A DNA stretch of 64,000 nucleotides, taken from NCBI GenBank assembly GCA_036338435.1, contig JAYZCG010000049.1, forward strand, positions 18,719-82,718. Direction: 5' to 3'. The notes below the pieces were generated by a model, which saw only the letters and a program-made list of their open reading frames with translations, was not told the DNA's origin and searched no databases. Both the position numbers and the translations under genes were made by a program. Shown piece by piece: positions 43,638-52,938 of the stretch (its first letter is position 1; each line of letters begins with the position of its first letter). Origin of the DNA: JAPYTY01 sp036338435 (lineage in GTDB: Bacteria > Acidobacteriota > UBA6911 > RPQK01 > JADFOI01).

Positions 43638-43946
43638 TTAACTTACATTGAGAATGGGGACGTAGTGTCCATTTTGGAAATCGCTGAAAAAGTGTCCTAC
43701 CAATGGATGATGGATGGGATCGTTGCTCTCATCTGACTTAAGATTTTTCTCAGCTACATAGGTCGTATGCTCGGCCCCATCAACCAGAACATGATACCAA
43801 GGCTGGTCTTTGGGAGGCCGACTCTTGGCCACCTGCTCATACCACTCCTCTTGCCCTTGGAAAGTGCCATCCACATCCACGACAACGCCACGATAATCAA
43901 AAAGCTTGTGGTGTATAAGCTGCCCGATATTGAATTTGCAGGCCAT
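43638..43946 (-). CDS. hspQ: HspQ (hemimethylated DNA-binding, YccV-like) protein
   Basis: The ATG at 43946 gives 102 residues with the entire YccV fold: FNIGQLIHHKLFDYRGVVVD, DQPWYHVLVDG and a C-terminal VGHFFSDFQNGHYVP. In E. coli HspQ is a Lon specificity factor that also binds DnaA-related DNA regions. It starts 14 nt after the proS stop, so the two genes form an operon. The upstream part of the open frame is inside proS and is not translated. Confidence 0.88.
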   Translation of the reverse strand: MACKFNIGQLIHHKLFDYRGVVVDVDGTFQGQEEWYEQVAKSRPPKDQPWYHVLVDGAEHTTYVAEKNLKSDESNDPIHHPLVGHFFSDFQNGHYVPILNVS

Positions 43947-43959
43947 CTGGCCATGAAAC

Positions 43960-45474
43960 CTAGTATGCTTTGGCAAATAAAACCTGCCGTTTGGACGGTT
44001 GTCCAGTAAAGATACATTTGCCCGGCTCCGCCTCGCCATCGAGAGGGACACAGCGGGGAGTAACTTTGAGTTCTGCGAGAACGTCATTACCCTCAGCAAC
44101 GTCGTTCCAGTGTGCCAGTGCGAAACCGCCACCGGTAGTTAGTACGCCATCATGGGTCTGTGTGAAAAACTCCTTGAGAGCATCAAGTGAATCGACTGTC
44201 TCCGTGCTCTTTTGCTGGAGTTTCCTCGCCCTTCTCAAGATAGTTTCATCAATCTCAGATAGCATTTCAGAAACAATTTGTACAAATTCATTCCGAGGTA
44301 AAGTGGTCCGGTGTCGGGCTTCCTGATCTCGCCGCCCGACAAAAACAGAGTCAGATTCTACCTCTTTAGGACCTATCTCTACTCGGATGGGTACGCCTCG
44401 TTTAATGTGATGCCATACTTTTTCCCCACCCCTTCGATCACTACTGTCAAGTTCAACACGCAAGGGCTCGCCATTGTAGCTGAGCGTCTTAAGTTCCTGG
44501 AACAGCTGATCCGCATGAGCCATTACCTCAACCTTATTTTCGGGATTGTGAAAAATTGGAAGAAGCACAACTTGCATCGGTGCAATTTTAGGAGGCAACA
44601 CAAGTCCATCATCATCACTATGGGCCATGATTAATCCACCAATTAACCTCGTAGACACACCCCATGATGTTGTCCACACGAGTTCCTGCTGACCCTGCTC
44701 ATTTTGAAAGTTAATACCCATTGCTTTGGCAAAATTTTGCCCTAAAAAATGTGATGTCCCGGCCTGGAGAGCCCTTCCATCCTGCATCATCGCCTCAATA
44801 GCGTAGGTCTCCACTGCACCTGGGAATCGTTCCCCCGGTGTTTTGGCACCCCGAATGACCGGCATTGCTAAGTAACGCTCAGACAGATTTGTGTACAGAT
44901 CAAGTATCTTCCGTGTTTCTTCCAACCCCTCTTCTGGGGTAGCATGGGCCGTGTGACCTTCCTGCCACAAGAATTCACTCGTACGTAGAAACAGACGAGG
45001 ACGTAACTCCCATCTCATGACGTTAGCCCATTGGTTTATCAAAACTGGGAGATCTCGATAGGATTGGATCCATCGGGAAAAGGCATCACCGATTACAGTC
45101 TCACTGGTTGGCCGAATGATGTAAGGTTCATCGAGTTGCCCATCCGGTATTAATGCGCCCTCCTCGTTAACCGTCAAACGATGGTGTGTCACCACCGCAC
45201 ATTCCTTGGCAAACCCATCCACATGCTGGGCTTCCTTTTCCATGAAATTCAGTGGGATCAAGACTGGGAAGTAGGCGTTAACATGGCCCGTGTCCTTAAG
45301 CATTCTATCCAAAATTGCCTGAATTCTCTCCCAGATTGCATATCCCCAGGGCTTGATAATCATGCAACCGCGCACTGGAGAATTTTCTGCCAGATCAGCA
45401 GCCTTGATCACCTCCTGGTACCATTCGGGATAATTTTCTGAACGGGTTGGAGTTATTGCAGTTTTCTTAGCCAT
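43960..45474 (-). CDS. proS: Prolyl-tRNA synthetase, eukaryote/archaeal-like type without editing insertion
   Basis: The 504-residue protein is a class II synthetase: motif 2 in LRPRLFLRTSEFLWQEGH, and the ATP/proline pocket in IRPTSETVIGDAF. The HxxGE-like editing insertion of long bacterial ProRS is missing, which with the length points to the ProRS type 3 group common outside Proteobacteria. It charges tRNA-Pro. The upstream region (45475-45944) is a 470-nt divergent gap shared with metH. It is followed by hspQ. Confidence 0.95.
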   Translation of the reverse strand: MAKKTAITPTRSENYPEWYQEVIKAADLAENSPVRGCMIIKPWGYAIWERIQAILDRMLKDTGHVNAYFPVLIPLNFMEKEAQHVDGFAKECAVVTHHRLTVNEEGALIPDGQLDEPYIIRPTSETVIGDAFSRWIQSYRDLPVLINQWANVMRWELRPRLFLRTSEFLWQEGHTAHATPEEGLEETRKILDLYTNLSERYLAMPVIRGAKTPGERFPGAVETYAIEAMMQDGRALQAGTSHFLGQNFAKAMGINFQNEQGQQELVWTTSWGVSTRLIGGLIMAHSDDDGLVLPPKIAPMQVVLLPIFHNPENKVEVMAHADQLFQELKTLSYNGEPLRVELDSSDRRGGEKVWHHIKRGVPIRVEIGPKEVESDSVFVGRRDQEARHRTTLPRNEFVQIVSEMLSEIDETILRRARKLQQKSTETVDSLDALKEFFTQTHDGVLTTGGGFALAHWNDVAEGNDVLAELKVTPRCVPLDGEAEPGKCIFTGQPSKRQVLFAKAY

Positions 45475-45944
45475 TGTCAGCCTATTACTCTACCCAACCC
45501 AGCACCAAGAGACCAGTAGTTTTAGCAATGATGATTCCTATTGGACACCTTTCAAGACACATACATCAATGGCATACCAGGAAATTATTCTGTCCGCTGT
45601 GTTATTTTCTGCAGGTTAAATGTAAGTTACCAATACCTTTAGCATAGTCTTTTAAAATGCGCACAAGACTCGCTAAAAGAAAAATACTCACAAATGACAC
45701 TTCTTTAAAATATGGCAATTCCTGAACCCCACGGGGGCAATGCGTAGGATGCTAAAAGTGCAGTGGTACTACTGCCATGGCCGAATTATAAGAAACTCGG
45801 AACGGCAACCTTTTTGTTACCTCAACCCTACATCAGTCAATCCTGGTAGAATTGTCCTTCTGCCTAGAGAAAGATCCTCTCAGGATGCCCTGCAGAGTGA
45901 CAGTCCCTTTGAAGATCTCTGGCTGAACAGAAGGACGTAGTGTG
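45475..45944. other. Long divergent region between proS and metH
   Basis: This 470-nt stretch has no supported gene. The first 250 nt are AT-rich with CTTTTAAAATG and CTTTAAAATAT runs suitable for promoters. The last 190 nt before metH are richer in short hairpins and look like a transcribed leader. A 66-codon open frame there ends 4 nt before metH and shows no protein-like pattern. Confidence 0.6.
45760..45886 (+). promoter_or_regulatory. Structured leader of metH, possible riboregulator
   Basis: Four short hairpins follow one another: GCAGT/ACTGC (45760-45775), CCGA/TCGG (45781-45800), GGCAAC/GTTACC with one mismatch (45804-45821) and ATCCT/AGGAT (45874-45886). The leader precedes a cobalamin-dependent gene, but I find neither the conserved B12 box nor a full S-box or SAH aptamer core. 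The structure could be a divergent riboswitch or ordinary chance pairing. Confidence 0.3.
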
Positions 45945-48900
45945 ATGGTCATCAACAATCGCCAAAAGGAACTAGAGCGTCTACTAAAAGAGCGCATCCT
46001 GATTATTGACGGTGCCATGGGAACGATGATCCAATCCTACAAGCTAGAAGAGAAAGATTTTCGTGGTGACCGTTTTGCGGATCATGCCTGTAATCTCCAG
46101 GGTAACAACGATGTCCTCTCTTTGACTCAACCTGACATCATTCAGTCGATTCATCGTGCTTATCTGGAAGCCGGTGCCAACATCATTGAGACCAACACCT
46201 TCAACTCAACATCGATTGCCCTAAGTGACTATCAGATGGAAGATCTGTCATTTGAATTGAACTATGCTGCTGCCAGACTAGCTCGACAGGCAAGAGATGA
46301 TCACTCATCTCCTACTAAGCCTTGTTTTGTTGCTGGAGCTATCGGACCCACTAACAGAACCGCCTCACTGTCTCCTGACGTGGAGGATCCTGGGCTCCGA
46401 AACATCTCCTTCGATGAATTAGTCAAAGCTTATCAAACGGCTACAAAAGGTCTTGTCGAGGGAGGAGTTGACATCCTCTTGGTCGAAACTATTTTTGACA
46501 CATTAAACGCCAAAGCCGCTCTCTTTGCCATCGAAAATTATTTTCAGGAACACCAGATTCGTCTGCCCCTGATTATTTCTGGAACCATCACCGACGCCAG
46601 TGGCCGTACACTCTCTGGTCAGACTCCTGAATCATTCTGGAACTCGATTTCTCATGTTCAGCCACTTGCAGTGGGATTGAACTGTGCTCTGGGTGCAGCA
46701 GAGATGAGACCACATATCCAAGAACTTTCTGAGATAGCCGACACTTATATCTGTTCCTATCCCAATGCCGGACTTCCAAACGAATTTGGTGAGTATGATC
46801 AAACACCTGAACAAATGACTCAGTTGTTAGAAGAATTCGCTCAAAGCGGACTGGTAAATCTTCTGGGAGGCTGTTGTGGAACTACGCCTGAGTATATTAA
46901 AGCCATTGCATCTGTGGTTGCAGGACTCCCTCCGCGTCAGATCCCGACAATAGAACCACAATGTCGCCTAAGTGGACTGGAGCCATTAAACATCGGCAAG
47001 GATAGCCTGTTTGTCAACATCGGTGAACGAACAAATATCACTGGATCGCAACGCTTTGCCGATCTGATCATAGCGGAAGACTACGAAAAAGCCCTGGAAG
47101 TAGCCAGTCAACAGGTTAACAGCGGTGCCCAGATGATCGACATCAATATGGACCACGGCATGCTACAAAGTAAGCAGGCAATGACAAAGTTTTTAAATCT
47201 GGTAGCCACAGAACCAGACATTAGCCGAGTTCCTGTGCTGGTGGACTCCTCCGACTGGAATGTGATTGAGGCCGGACTGAAATGTCTACAGGGAAAGTCG
47301 GTGGTTAATTCCATCAGCCTCAAGGAAGGCGAAGAGGAATTCATCCAACAGGCACGATTGGCCCAACGCTATGGGGCTGCAGTAATCGTAATGGCCTTTG
47401 ACGAGAAAGGTCAGGCCGACACCCAAGAGCGCAAGATTGAAATCTGCACTCGTTCCTACCAGATTCTAACAGAAGAGGCAGGCTTCCTTCCCCAGAACAT
47501 TATCTTTGATCTCAACATCTTTGCTGTAGCCACTGGGATCGCCGAACACAACAACTACGCGGTTGAATTTATCAACGCAGCCCAGGAAATCAAAAAAAGT
47601 CTGCCCCATGTGAAACTGAGCGGTGGGCTCAGCAACATTTCCTTCTCATTTCGAGGCAATGACACGGTTCGTGATGCCATGCATTCTGTTTTCCTTTACC
47701 ATGCAATCCGGGCAGGACTGGATATGGCCATTGTAAATGCAGGCCGTCTGGCCGTGTACGAAGAAATCCCCACAGAACTACGAAACCGAGTAGAAGACGT
47801 TATCCTCAACCGCCGGGCTGACGCCACTGAAAGACTCCTGGAGATAGCGGAGTCGGTGGTAGGGTCATCCCAGGGTGTCCAAGAAGATCTAGCCTGGCGC
47901 GACAAGCCGGTCGACAAGCGCCTGACCCATGCTCTGGTACAGGGGATTAGCAAGTACATCACAGAGGACACCGAGGAGGCCAGACAACAGTACACAAGAC
48001 CTATAGAGGTAATTGAAGGCCCCCTGATGGATGGCCTGAACGTAGTTGGAGATTTATTCGGATCAGGCAAGATGTTTCTACCCCAGGTAGTAAAGAGTGC
48101 CAGAGTGATGAAAAAAGCGGTTGCACACCTGGTTCCCTTTATTGAAGAGGAAAAGCGCCAGCTGAAAGACACCTCTTCCAGAGGCAAGATTCTAATGGCG
48201 ACGGTCAAAGGTGACGTTCATGACATCGGCAAAAATATTGTTGGTGTTGTGCTGGAGTGCAACAATTATGAAGTCATCGATCTGGGAGTTATGGTCCCCG
48301 TTAATCGCATTCTGGAAAAGGCTCGAGAGAAGCAAGTAGATATCATCGGTCTCAGTGGCCTTATCACTCCTTCACTAGATCAAATGGTCAACATCGCTCG
48401 TGAAATCGAGAGGGCAGGCTTGAAACTTCCATTACTAATCGGAGGAGCCACTACTTCCCAGGTACACACAGCGGTCAAGATCGCACCACACTACGACACG
48501 GTTATCTACGTTCCGGATGCTTCACGTAGTGTGTCAGTAGTTTCCAAATTGCTGGGTAAGCAGAAAAATGAGTACGCTGAGGAAACCCGCGACCAATACC
48601 GCAACATTAGAGAAAAGCATGAAGTTAGAAAAAAGCAGATACGCTTCCTTCCGCTCACCATAGCTCGTGAGAACAAGGTGCAAATTGAATGGGAAGAGTA
48701 TACCCCGCCCATTCCCCGACTTTTGGGGACCAAAACCTTCCATGAGTATCCAATCGGGGAACTGATAGACTATATTGACTGGTCTCCCTTCTTTCAGGTT
48801 TGGGAACTCTCGGGAAGGTTTCCACAAATCTTGGAAGATAAGGTCGTGGGTAAAGAGGCCACCCAACTACATCGGGATGCCCAACATCTACTGCAGAGAA

Positions 48901-49622
48901 TCACAAACGAGGCACTGCTAAAAGCCAGTGCGTCAATTGGAATTTTCCCTGCTAACAGTGTTGGAGACGATGACATAGAAATCTATACAGATGAATCCCG
49001 ATCACGAGTTCTCTCTACCTTCCATCATCTCAGACAACAAACTCAAAAGAGTCCTGGTCGTCCAAATCGCTGCTTAAGCGACTTTGTCGCCCCCAAAGAA
49101 ACAAGTGTAAAGGATTATGTCGGAACCTTCATCACTACTGCTGGACTGGGCGTCAAGGAGGCAGTCACCATCTTTGACAAGGATCAGGACATTTATCAAA
49201 GCATCATGATAAAAGCACTAGCTGACCGCTTGGCCGAAGCCTTTGCAGAGAGAATGCATGAGAGAATCCGCAAGGAATTTTGGGGATTCTCAGATCAGGA
49301 AACACTAAGCAATCAGGACTTGATCCAGGAGCGCTACCGTAGCATACGTCCGGCACCCGGCTATCCAGCTTGTCCAGATCATAGCCTGAAGGTAGATATT
49401 TTTAAACTCTTAGCAAACCGAGATTTTCCCGTTTCCCTAACCGAAAGCTTTGCGATGGAGCCAGGGGCTTCAGTGTGTGGATTTTATTTCTCCCACCCTC
49501 AGTCTCACTACTTTGGAGTGGGCAATATCGACAGGGATCAGGTAGAGGCCTACATGCTCAGAAAGAAGGTGGATCGGTTGACAGCAGAGCAATGGCTATC
49601 ACCCCAACTTGGTTACGTGTAA
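45945..49622 (+). CDS. metH: Cobalamin-dependent methionine synthase
   Basis: The start is the ATG at 45945, with AAGGA about 10 nt upstream; an adjoining GTG at 45942 is the alternative. The 1225-residue protein has all four modules in order: homocysteine/zinc barrel (NCALGAAEMRP and GGCCGTT), pterin domain (NIGERTNITGS, INMDHGML), cap and cobalamin domain (DVHDIGKNIVG, with the Co-ligand His) and the SAM activation domain (EPGASVCGFYFSHPQSHYFGVG). It transfers methyl from methyltetrahydrofolate to homocysteine in the cytosol and needs a flavodoxin-type reductase for reactivation. It stands alone in its operon. Confidence 0.98.
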   Translation: MVINNRQKELERLLKERILIIDGAMGTMIQSYKLEEKDFRGDRFADHACNLQGNNDVLSLTQPDIIQSIHRAYLEAGANIIETNTFNSTSIALSDYQMEDLSFELNYAAARLARQARDDHSSPTKPCFVAGAIGPTNRTASLSPDVEDPGLRNISFDELVKAYQTATKGLVEGGVDILLVETIFDTLNAKAALFAIENYFQEHQIRLPLIISGTITDASGRTLSGQTPESFWNSISHVQPLAVGLNCALGAAEMRPHIQELSEIADTYICSYPNAGLPNEFGEYDQTPEQMTQLLEEFAQSGLVNLLGGCCGTTPEYIKAIASVVAGLPPRQIPTIEPQCRLSGLEPLNIGKDSLFVNIGERTNITGSQRFADLIIAEDYEKALEVASQQVNSGAQMIDINMDHGMLQSKQAMTKFLNLVATEPDISRVPVLVDSSDWNVIEAGLKCLQGKSVVNSISLKEGEEEFIQQARLAQRYGAAVIVMAFDEKGQADTQERKIEICTRSYQILTEEAGFLPQNIIFDLNIFAVATGIAEHNNYAVEFINAAQEIKKSLPHVKLSGGLSNISFSFRGNDTVRDAMHSVFLYHAIRAGLDMAIVNAGRLAVYEEIPTELRNRVEDVILNRRADATERLLEIAESVVGSSQGVQEDLAWRDKPVDKRLTHALVQGISKYITEDTEEARQQYTRPIEVIEGPLMDGLNVVGDLFGSGKMFLPQVVKSARVMKKAVAHLVPFIEEEKRQLKDTSSRGKILMATVKGDVHDIGKNIVGVVLECNNYEVIDLGVMVPVNRILEKAREKQVDIIGLSGLITPSLDQMVNIAREIERAGLKLPLLIGGATTSQVHTAVKIAPHYDTVIYVPDASRSVSVVSKLLGKQKNEYAEETRDQYRNIREKHEVRKKQIRFLPLTIARENKVQIEWEEYTPPIPRLLGTKTFHEYPIGELIDYIDWSPFFQVWELSGRFPQILEDKVVGKEATQLHRDAQHLLQRITNEALLKASASIGIFPANSVGDDDIEIYTDESRSRVLSTFHHLRQQTQKSPGRPNRCLSDFVAPKETSVKDYVGTFITTAGLGVKEAVTIFDKDQDIYQSIMIKALADRLAEAFAERMHERIRKEFWGFSDQETLSNQDLIQERYRSIRPAPGYPACPDHSLKVDIFKLLANRDFPVSLTESFAMEPGASVCGFYFSHPQSHYFGVGNIDRDQVEAYMLRKKVDRLTAEQWLSPQLGYV

Positions 49623-49779
49623 AAATCTCGTTCCCCACTGTTAGCAGTTATCAAAGACTCAGATAGACATGACCAAACAAGCTCTATGACTACGTTCTCA
49701 CAATTTTTTGCTCGCTCCCGGATTCTAAATCAACGGCATAGACAAATGGAAAAAACGATGTGTCGTCATGGCTGAAGAA

Positions 49780-50145
49780 TCAGAACGGCTTAAAAGTGAC
49801 CATGTAGGTAGCGATCCCAACCAACAAGATGGACCCCCACCACAGCGGTCTGGACAAATGGGGGGCCCTGAGAGCGACGGAGACGAGCCCTCCCAAGATT
49901 AGCCAAATCAATACCTTTGAAAACACCCACCCAGGCCATACCCAGGAAATTTTCAATAATCCCAGGAGTCCAAATCCTCCTACAAAGGCGAGTAACAAAC
50001 CGACCCCATTGGTAATTACTGCCAGCCTTCTCCAGCGCAATCGTACCTTCTCGTCTGCGGTACCCAGGACAATCAGGCCCCCCATGGCTATAAGCGTAGT
50101 AAAAATCCCAATGAGATGGACAACTCTAAAAAGATGAATAGACAT
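49780..50145 (-). CDS. Small four-helix membrane protein of unknown function
   Basis: The 121-residue protein has four hydrophobic segments (about 8-28, 42-64, 73-90, 100-118) with few polar residues and a conserved-looking RVVHLIGI start reminiscent of small CopD- or SirB-like membrane proteins, but the match is weak and I leave it unnamed. It lies 44 nt after the diheme cytochrome gene on the same strand. The context suggests a membrane partner of the ThDP/cytochrome set. Confidence 0.65.
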   Translation of the reverse strand: MSIHLFRVVHLIGIFTTLIAMGGLIVLGTADEKVRLRWRRLAVITNGVGLLLAFVGGFGLLGLLKISWVWPGWVFSKVLIWLILGGLVSVALRAPHLSRPLWWGSILLVGIATYMVTFKPF

Positions 50146-50188
50146 AAGTGACTCTACTTTCCTCTGATAGCGACAAAAAAAGACACAA

Positions 50189-50764
50189 CTATTGTGGACC
50201 CAAATGGGTTACGGCGTACTTCACCACTAGACTCTGCTCTTCGGGTGAGACATTGGCACCATAACTTACCATTCGGTCAACAGTTTGCTTCCACTCTTCT
50301 TCCGATTTTTTAGATTCCAGGATCGTTTCTATCCCGTGGCACTGAACACAACTTCTCACCAAGATCTCACGACCCGGCTGGTCAGGCAGGGCAGTACTCT
50401 GTTGTGAGCCTTCCGCGACTGGGGAAGGAGAATCTGGACCATAGGTGGCCACAAGATAGCTAGTGATCGGCTCAATCTCATCGGGAAATACCGGAGCACC
50501 TCTCGAAATCATGGAGTAGACCGTCTTTTTCCATCCCGCAGAAGTCTTTTTCTGGATTGTCGTGCGATTAAGTCCATGACACTGGACACAAGCCTGACCG
50601 AAAGCTTCCCGCCCTCTATCGACAACTGATGCATTGAACTGACTAGTAGCTATGGAACCAGGAGCACTCTGACTTATCCCTACATATTGAGTTAAAACAA
50701 AGGCAACTATAACGACCAAAATTATGAGGGAGAAAAATCTTCCCAAACTATTGCAAGTCCACAT
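50189..50764 (-). CDS. Diheme c-type cytochrome, two tandem CxxCH domains
   Basis: The ATG at 50764 gives 191 residues with a signal anchor (hydrophobic 10-28). Two domains of about 80 residues repeat the pattern CVQCHG, then W-K-TV--M-S-GA-V: heme sites at Cys59-His63 and Cys139-His143, with the probable distal Met near 85 and 165. The internal repeat indicates gene duplication. Such CxxCH domains resemble the electron-accepting domain of quinohemoprotein dehydrogenases. The gene starts 46 nt after the end of the Tat-exported ThDP enzyme gene, so it is a likely electron acceptor for it in the periplasm. The frame upstream of the ATG lies in the ThDP gene and is not used. Confidence 0.9.
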   Translation of the reverse strand: MWTCNSLGRFFSLIILVVIVAFVLTQYVGISQSAPGSIATSQFNASVVDRGREAFGQACVQCHGLNRTTIQKKTSAGWKKTVYSMISRGAPVFPDEIEPITSYLVATYGPDSPSPVAEGSQQSTALPDQPGREILVRSCVQCHGIETILESKKSEEEWKQTVDRMVSYGANVSPEEQSLVVKYAVTHLGPQ

Positions 50765-50810
50765 ATAGGTAACTCCCCGCTCCAGCCACACTACCCTCTT
50801 GTGGGTCAGT

Positions 50811-52712
50811 TTAGCTCTTTCGATCACGCAGTTTAGCAATGGAAAATTGTGGATGCCAAGTGTTTTCAGAAAAAAGACCATCTCGCTCCACTTCTAGATC
50901 TAACAAATAGGGTCTACCGTCTGTCATCGTTTTTAAGGCTCGCCTAAGTGCTGCTCCCAGGTCCTTTGGATCATAAATCTTTTCACCCTGGATGTTGTAA
51001 GCTGCCGCTATCTTGGAAAAATCTACATCAGGGTCTCCTAGATAACTAGTCAAATCTTTCCCCGTTTGGAACTGCTTTCCAGCTGAGGCTGAAAGATTGC
51101 GACTACGGGTCTCATTGTAAGAATGATTGTTCATGACGATAATAAGCAGAGGAGCATCATAGCGAGAGATGCTCCACAACGTCTCGGTCTGACCAAACAA
51201 CATTCCTCCATCTCCCTGAATTGAGACCACTTGGCTATTGGGGAGTGCCATTTGGACACCCAAAGCTGCCCCAACACCCCAGCCCAGAGCGGATCCGGTC
51301 GTTCGTCCAATCTGGCGTTTGGCACCGTAGCCTATTTTCATTGATCCGAGTAACTTATAATCCTGGCTACCTATCTCAGGAACGAGCACAGCATCTTCGT
51401 CCAAAACTTGCTCCAACTCATATCCGACACGCTCCCAAGAAATAGGGGAGTTGTCAAAGTTAGCATACAAAGCGCTATCTCTCGATTCCTTTATTTTCTG
51501 TTTGTAGGAACTGGAGGCCTCAAGTCTCTCTTCACTAATTCGCTTCATGCGGTCTTTAGTTAGAACACCGCCCAGGGCATCAGATAGGTCCGAAATAAAG
51601 CTGTCGGCGTGCGCTAAAATAGGCAAATCGGTGAAATTACGTTTCCCGATGATATCCGCATCACTGCTCACATGAATAAGATGCCCTCCGTCGGGTGCCC
51701 CGTGTCCATCTTTGGATCCAATATTGATAACCAAATCCACGCTCTTAGGAAACCTCATCCGTCTCTGATACTTCCCCAAGAAGAGGGGATGGTATGTTGG
51801 AAAGGCGCTAAACAAATTCTCACCTTGGCAGACGGGAACTGACAACTTTTCAGCCAAGTCCACCATGGCTTTCTCCGACTTGGTGCGGCTGACCTCAGCT
51901 CCAAAAACAATTAGGGGACTCTTGGCATTGGCCATTAATTCCGCAGCCTTCTCAACCCGATCCGCACTGGCACGAAACGTGGGACGAAGCTTGGCAGGAT
52001 CAAGAGCATAGATAGGAGCCTGAATCTCTTTTTTCAACAGATCAGGAGGGAAATCAAGGGTCACTGGAGCACCCGGAGGAGTAAAGGCAAACTTCATGGC
52101 ACGCCGAAGAGTCTGAGGCATGGTTTCAGCGTCTACACAACTCCAGGCCCAGGCCGTGAAAGGCTCGGTAGGTTTTAAATGATCATCCCACTCCTCGAAA
52201 CCATCTTGCCCGCCCTGCCCTCTCAATGTAGACCGTCCATAACTAACAACAAGGGGAGTGCGATCCTTCCAGGCGTTGTATAGATTACTAATTGAATTCC
52301 CAACCCCCACCTTGCTACCCATGAAAAATCCGAGTCCATTACTAGCCATGGCATATCCCTGAGCCACCGACACTGCCTGGCCTTCGTGAGTGACCATGAT
52401 AATCTGCATATCGTCCAAATCCACGGCATCCGACAACGTATCCAGACCACTGGTGTTAGTGTGAAAAAGGTATTTCACTCCAGCAGCCTTTAACTGTTCA
52501 ACCAACAGTGCGCCCGCAGTTCCCTTGGAAGTCCAGGACCGAACTCCCTCACTTTCAGATCGGGTATCCGACCAACCTGACTGGACAGAGGCAAACAAAG
52601 ACTCAGCAGCCATGGAAGTAACTCCCAGAGCTGTAACCGCCTGTATGAAATCTCTTCTGGAACTCTTCCTTGACAGACACCGCTCCATCGTTTCGTAGAT
52701 TTCCTTATTCAT
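50811..52712 (-). CDS. Tat-exported thiamine diphosphate enzyme (benzoylformate decarboxylase/pyruvate oxidase fold)
   Basis: The 633-residue protein starts with a twin-arginine signal: RKSSRRDFIQAV (Arg19-Arg20), followed by a weakly hydrophobic ALGVTSMAAESLF. The mature part has the three-domain ThDP layout: Glu110 in THEGQA activates the cofactor, the central domain spans about 240-380, and GDG (500-502) with NN (528-529) form the Mg/ThDP motif. The family decarboxylates or oxidises 2-oxo acids and is normally cytosolic, so export is exceptional. Lack of an obvious FAD site argues against a standard pyruvate oxidase. The diheme cytochrome follows directly. A paralogue lies at 61420-63300. 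Confidence 0.9.
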   Translation of the reverse strand: MNKEIYETMERCLSRKSSRRDFIQAVTALGVTSMAAESLFASVQSGWSDTRSESEGVRSWTSKGTAGALLVEQLKAAGVKYLFHTNTSGLDTLSDAVDLDDMQIIMVTHEGQAVSVAQGYAMASNGLGFFMGSKVGVGNSISNLYNAWKDRTPLVVSYGRSTLRGQGGQDGFEEWDDHLKPTEPFTAWAWSCVDAETMPQTLRRAMKFAFTPPGAPVTLDFPPDLLKKEIQAPIYALDPAKLRPTFRASADRVEKAAELMANAKSPLIVFGAEVSRTKSEKAMVDLAEKLSVPVCQGENLFSAFPTYHPLFLGKYQRRMRFPKSVDLVINIGSKDGHGAPDGGHLIHVSSDADIIGKRNFTDLPILAHADSFISDLSDALGGVLTKDRMKRISEERLEASSSYKQKIKESRDSALYANFDNSPISWERVGYELEQVLDEDAVLVPEIGSQDYKLLGSMKIGYGAKRQIGRTTGSALGWGVGAALGVQMALPNSQVVSIQGDGGMLFGQTETLWSISRYDAPLLIIVMNNHSYNETRSRNLSASAGKQFQTGKDLTSYLGDPDVDFSKIAAAYNIQGEKIYDPKDLGAALRRALKTMTDGRPYLLDLEVERDGLFSENTWHPQFSIAKLRDRKS

Positions 52713-52821
52713 CGTGATTCTGCCCTTCTTTTATACATAATGAAAACTTTACTGCCTGCGATGCTAAAACATTTGCACAGTCAAAGGCAATGTTCGCCCA
52801 ACCAAAGAGTACTGTGTCATC

Positions 52822-52857
52822 CTACCATCCTTGTAGTGGTGTCACCATTGTTGGTAG
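52822..52857. promoter_or_regulatory. Alternating ACCA/TGGT inverted repeats in a divergent promoter region
   Basis: CTACCA (52822-52827), TGGTGTCACCA (52837-52847, perfect 11-nt palindrome) and TGGTAG (52852-52857) alternate so that several dyads are possible. The element lies between the ThDP operon and the beta-propeller lipoprotein gene, about 22 nt upstream of a candidate -35 for the latter. An operator for a dimeric regulator controlling both is plausible. Confidence 0.4.
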
Positions 52858-52878
52858 TCGGCTCTAGGGTATGCTAGT

Positions 52879-52907
52879 TTACGATCTGATCCTCTATTCA
52901 CTATAAT
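52879..52907 (+). promoter_or_regulatory. Candidate sigma-70 promoter for the beta-propeller lipoprotein
   Basis: TTACGA (52879-52884), a 17-nt spacer and a perfect TATAAT (52902-52907) precede the ATG at 52939 by 31 nt, with AAAGGA as ribosome site. This is one of the better promoter matches in the window. Confidence 0.5.
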
Positions 52908-52938
52908 GTGAGGTCTCGATCAGCCGAAAGGACTAATA

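Noticed and set aside
45780..45810. S-box (SAM-I riboswitch) suggested by CGGCAACC before metH
   Set aside because: The other conserved parts (AGAG-GG-GGAGGGA, GGTGC-AATTCC) are not seen, so the similarity is too small.
45720..45900. Cobalamin riboswitch before metH
   Set aside because: No B12 box or the GCCACTG-type core could be found on the plus strand.
45740..45940. 66-codon open frame ending just before metH
   Set aside because: No protein-like composition or ribosome site; it coincides with the probable mRNA leader. A leader peptide is possible but not supported.
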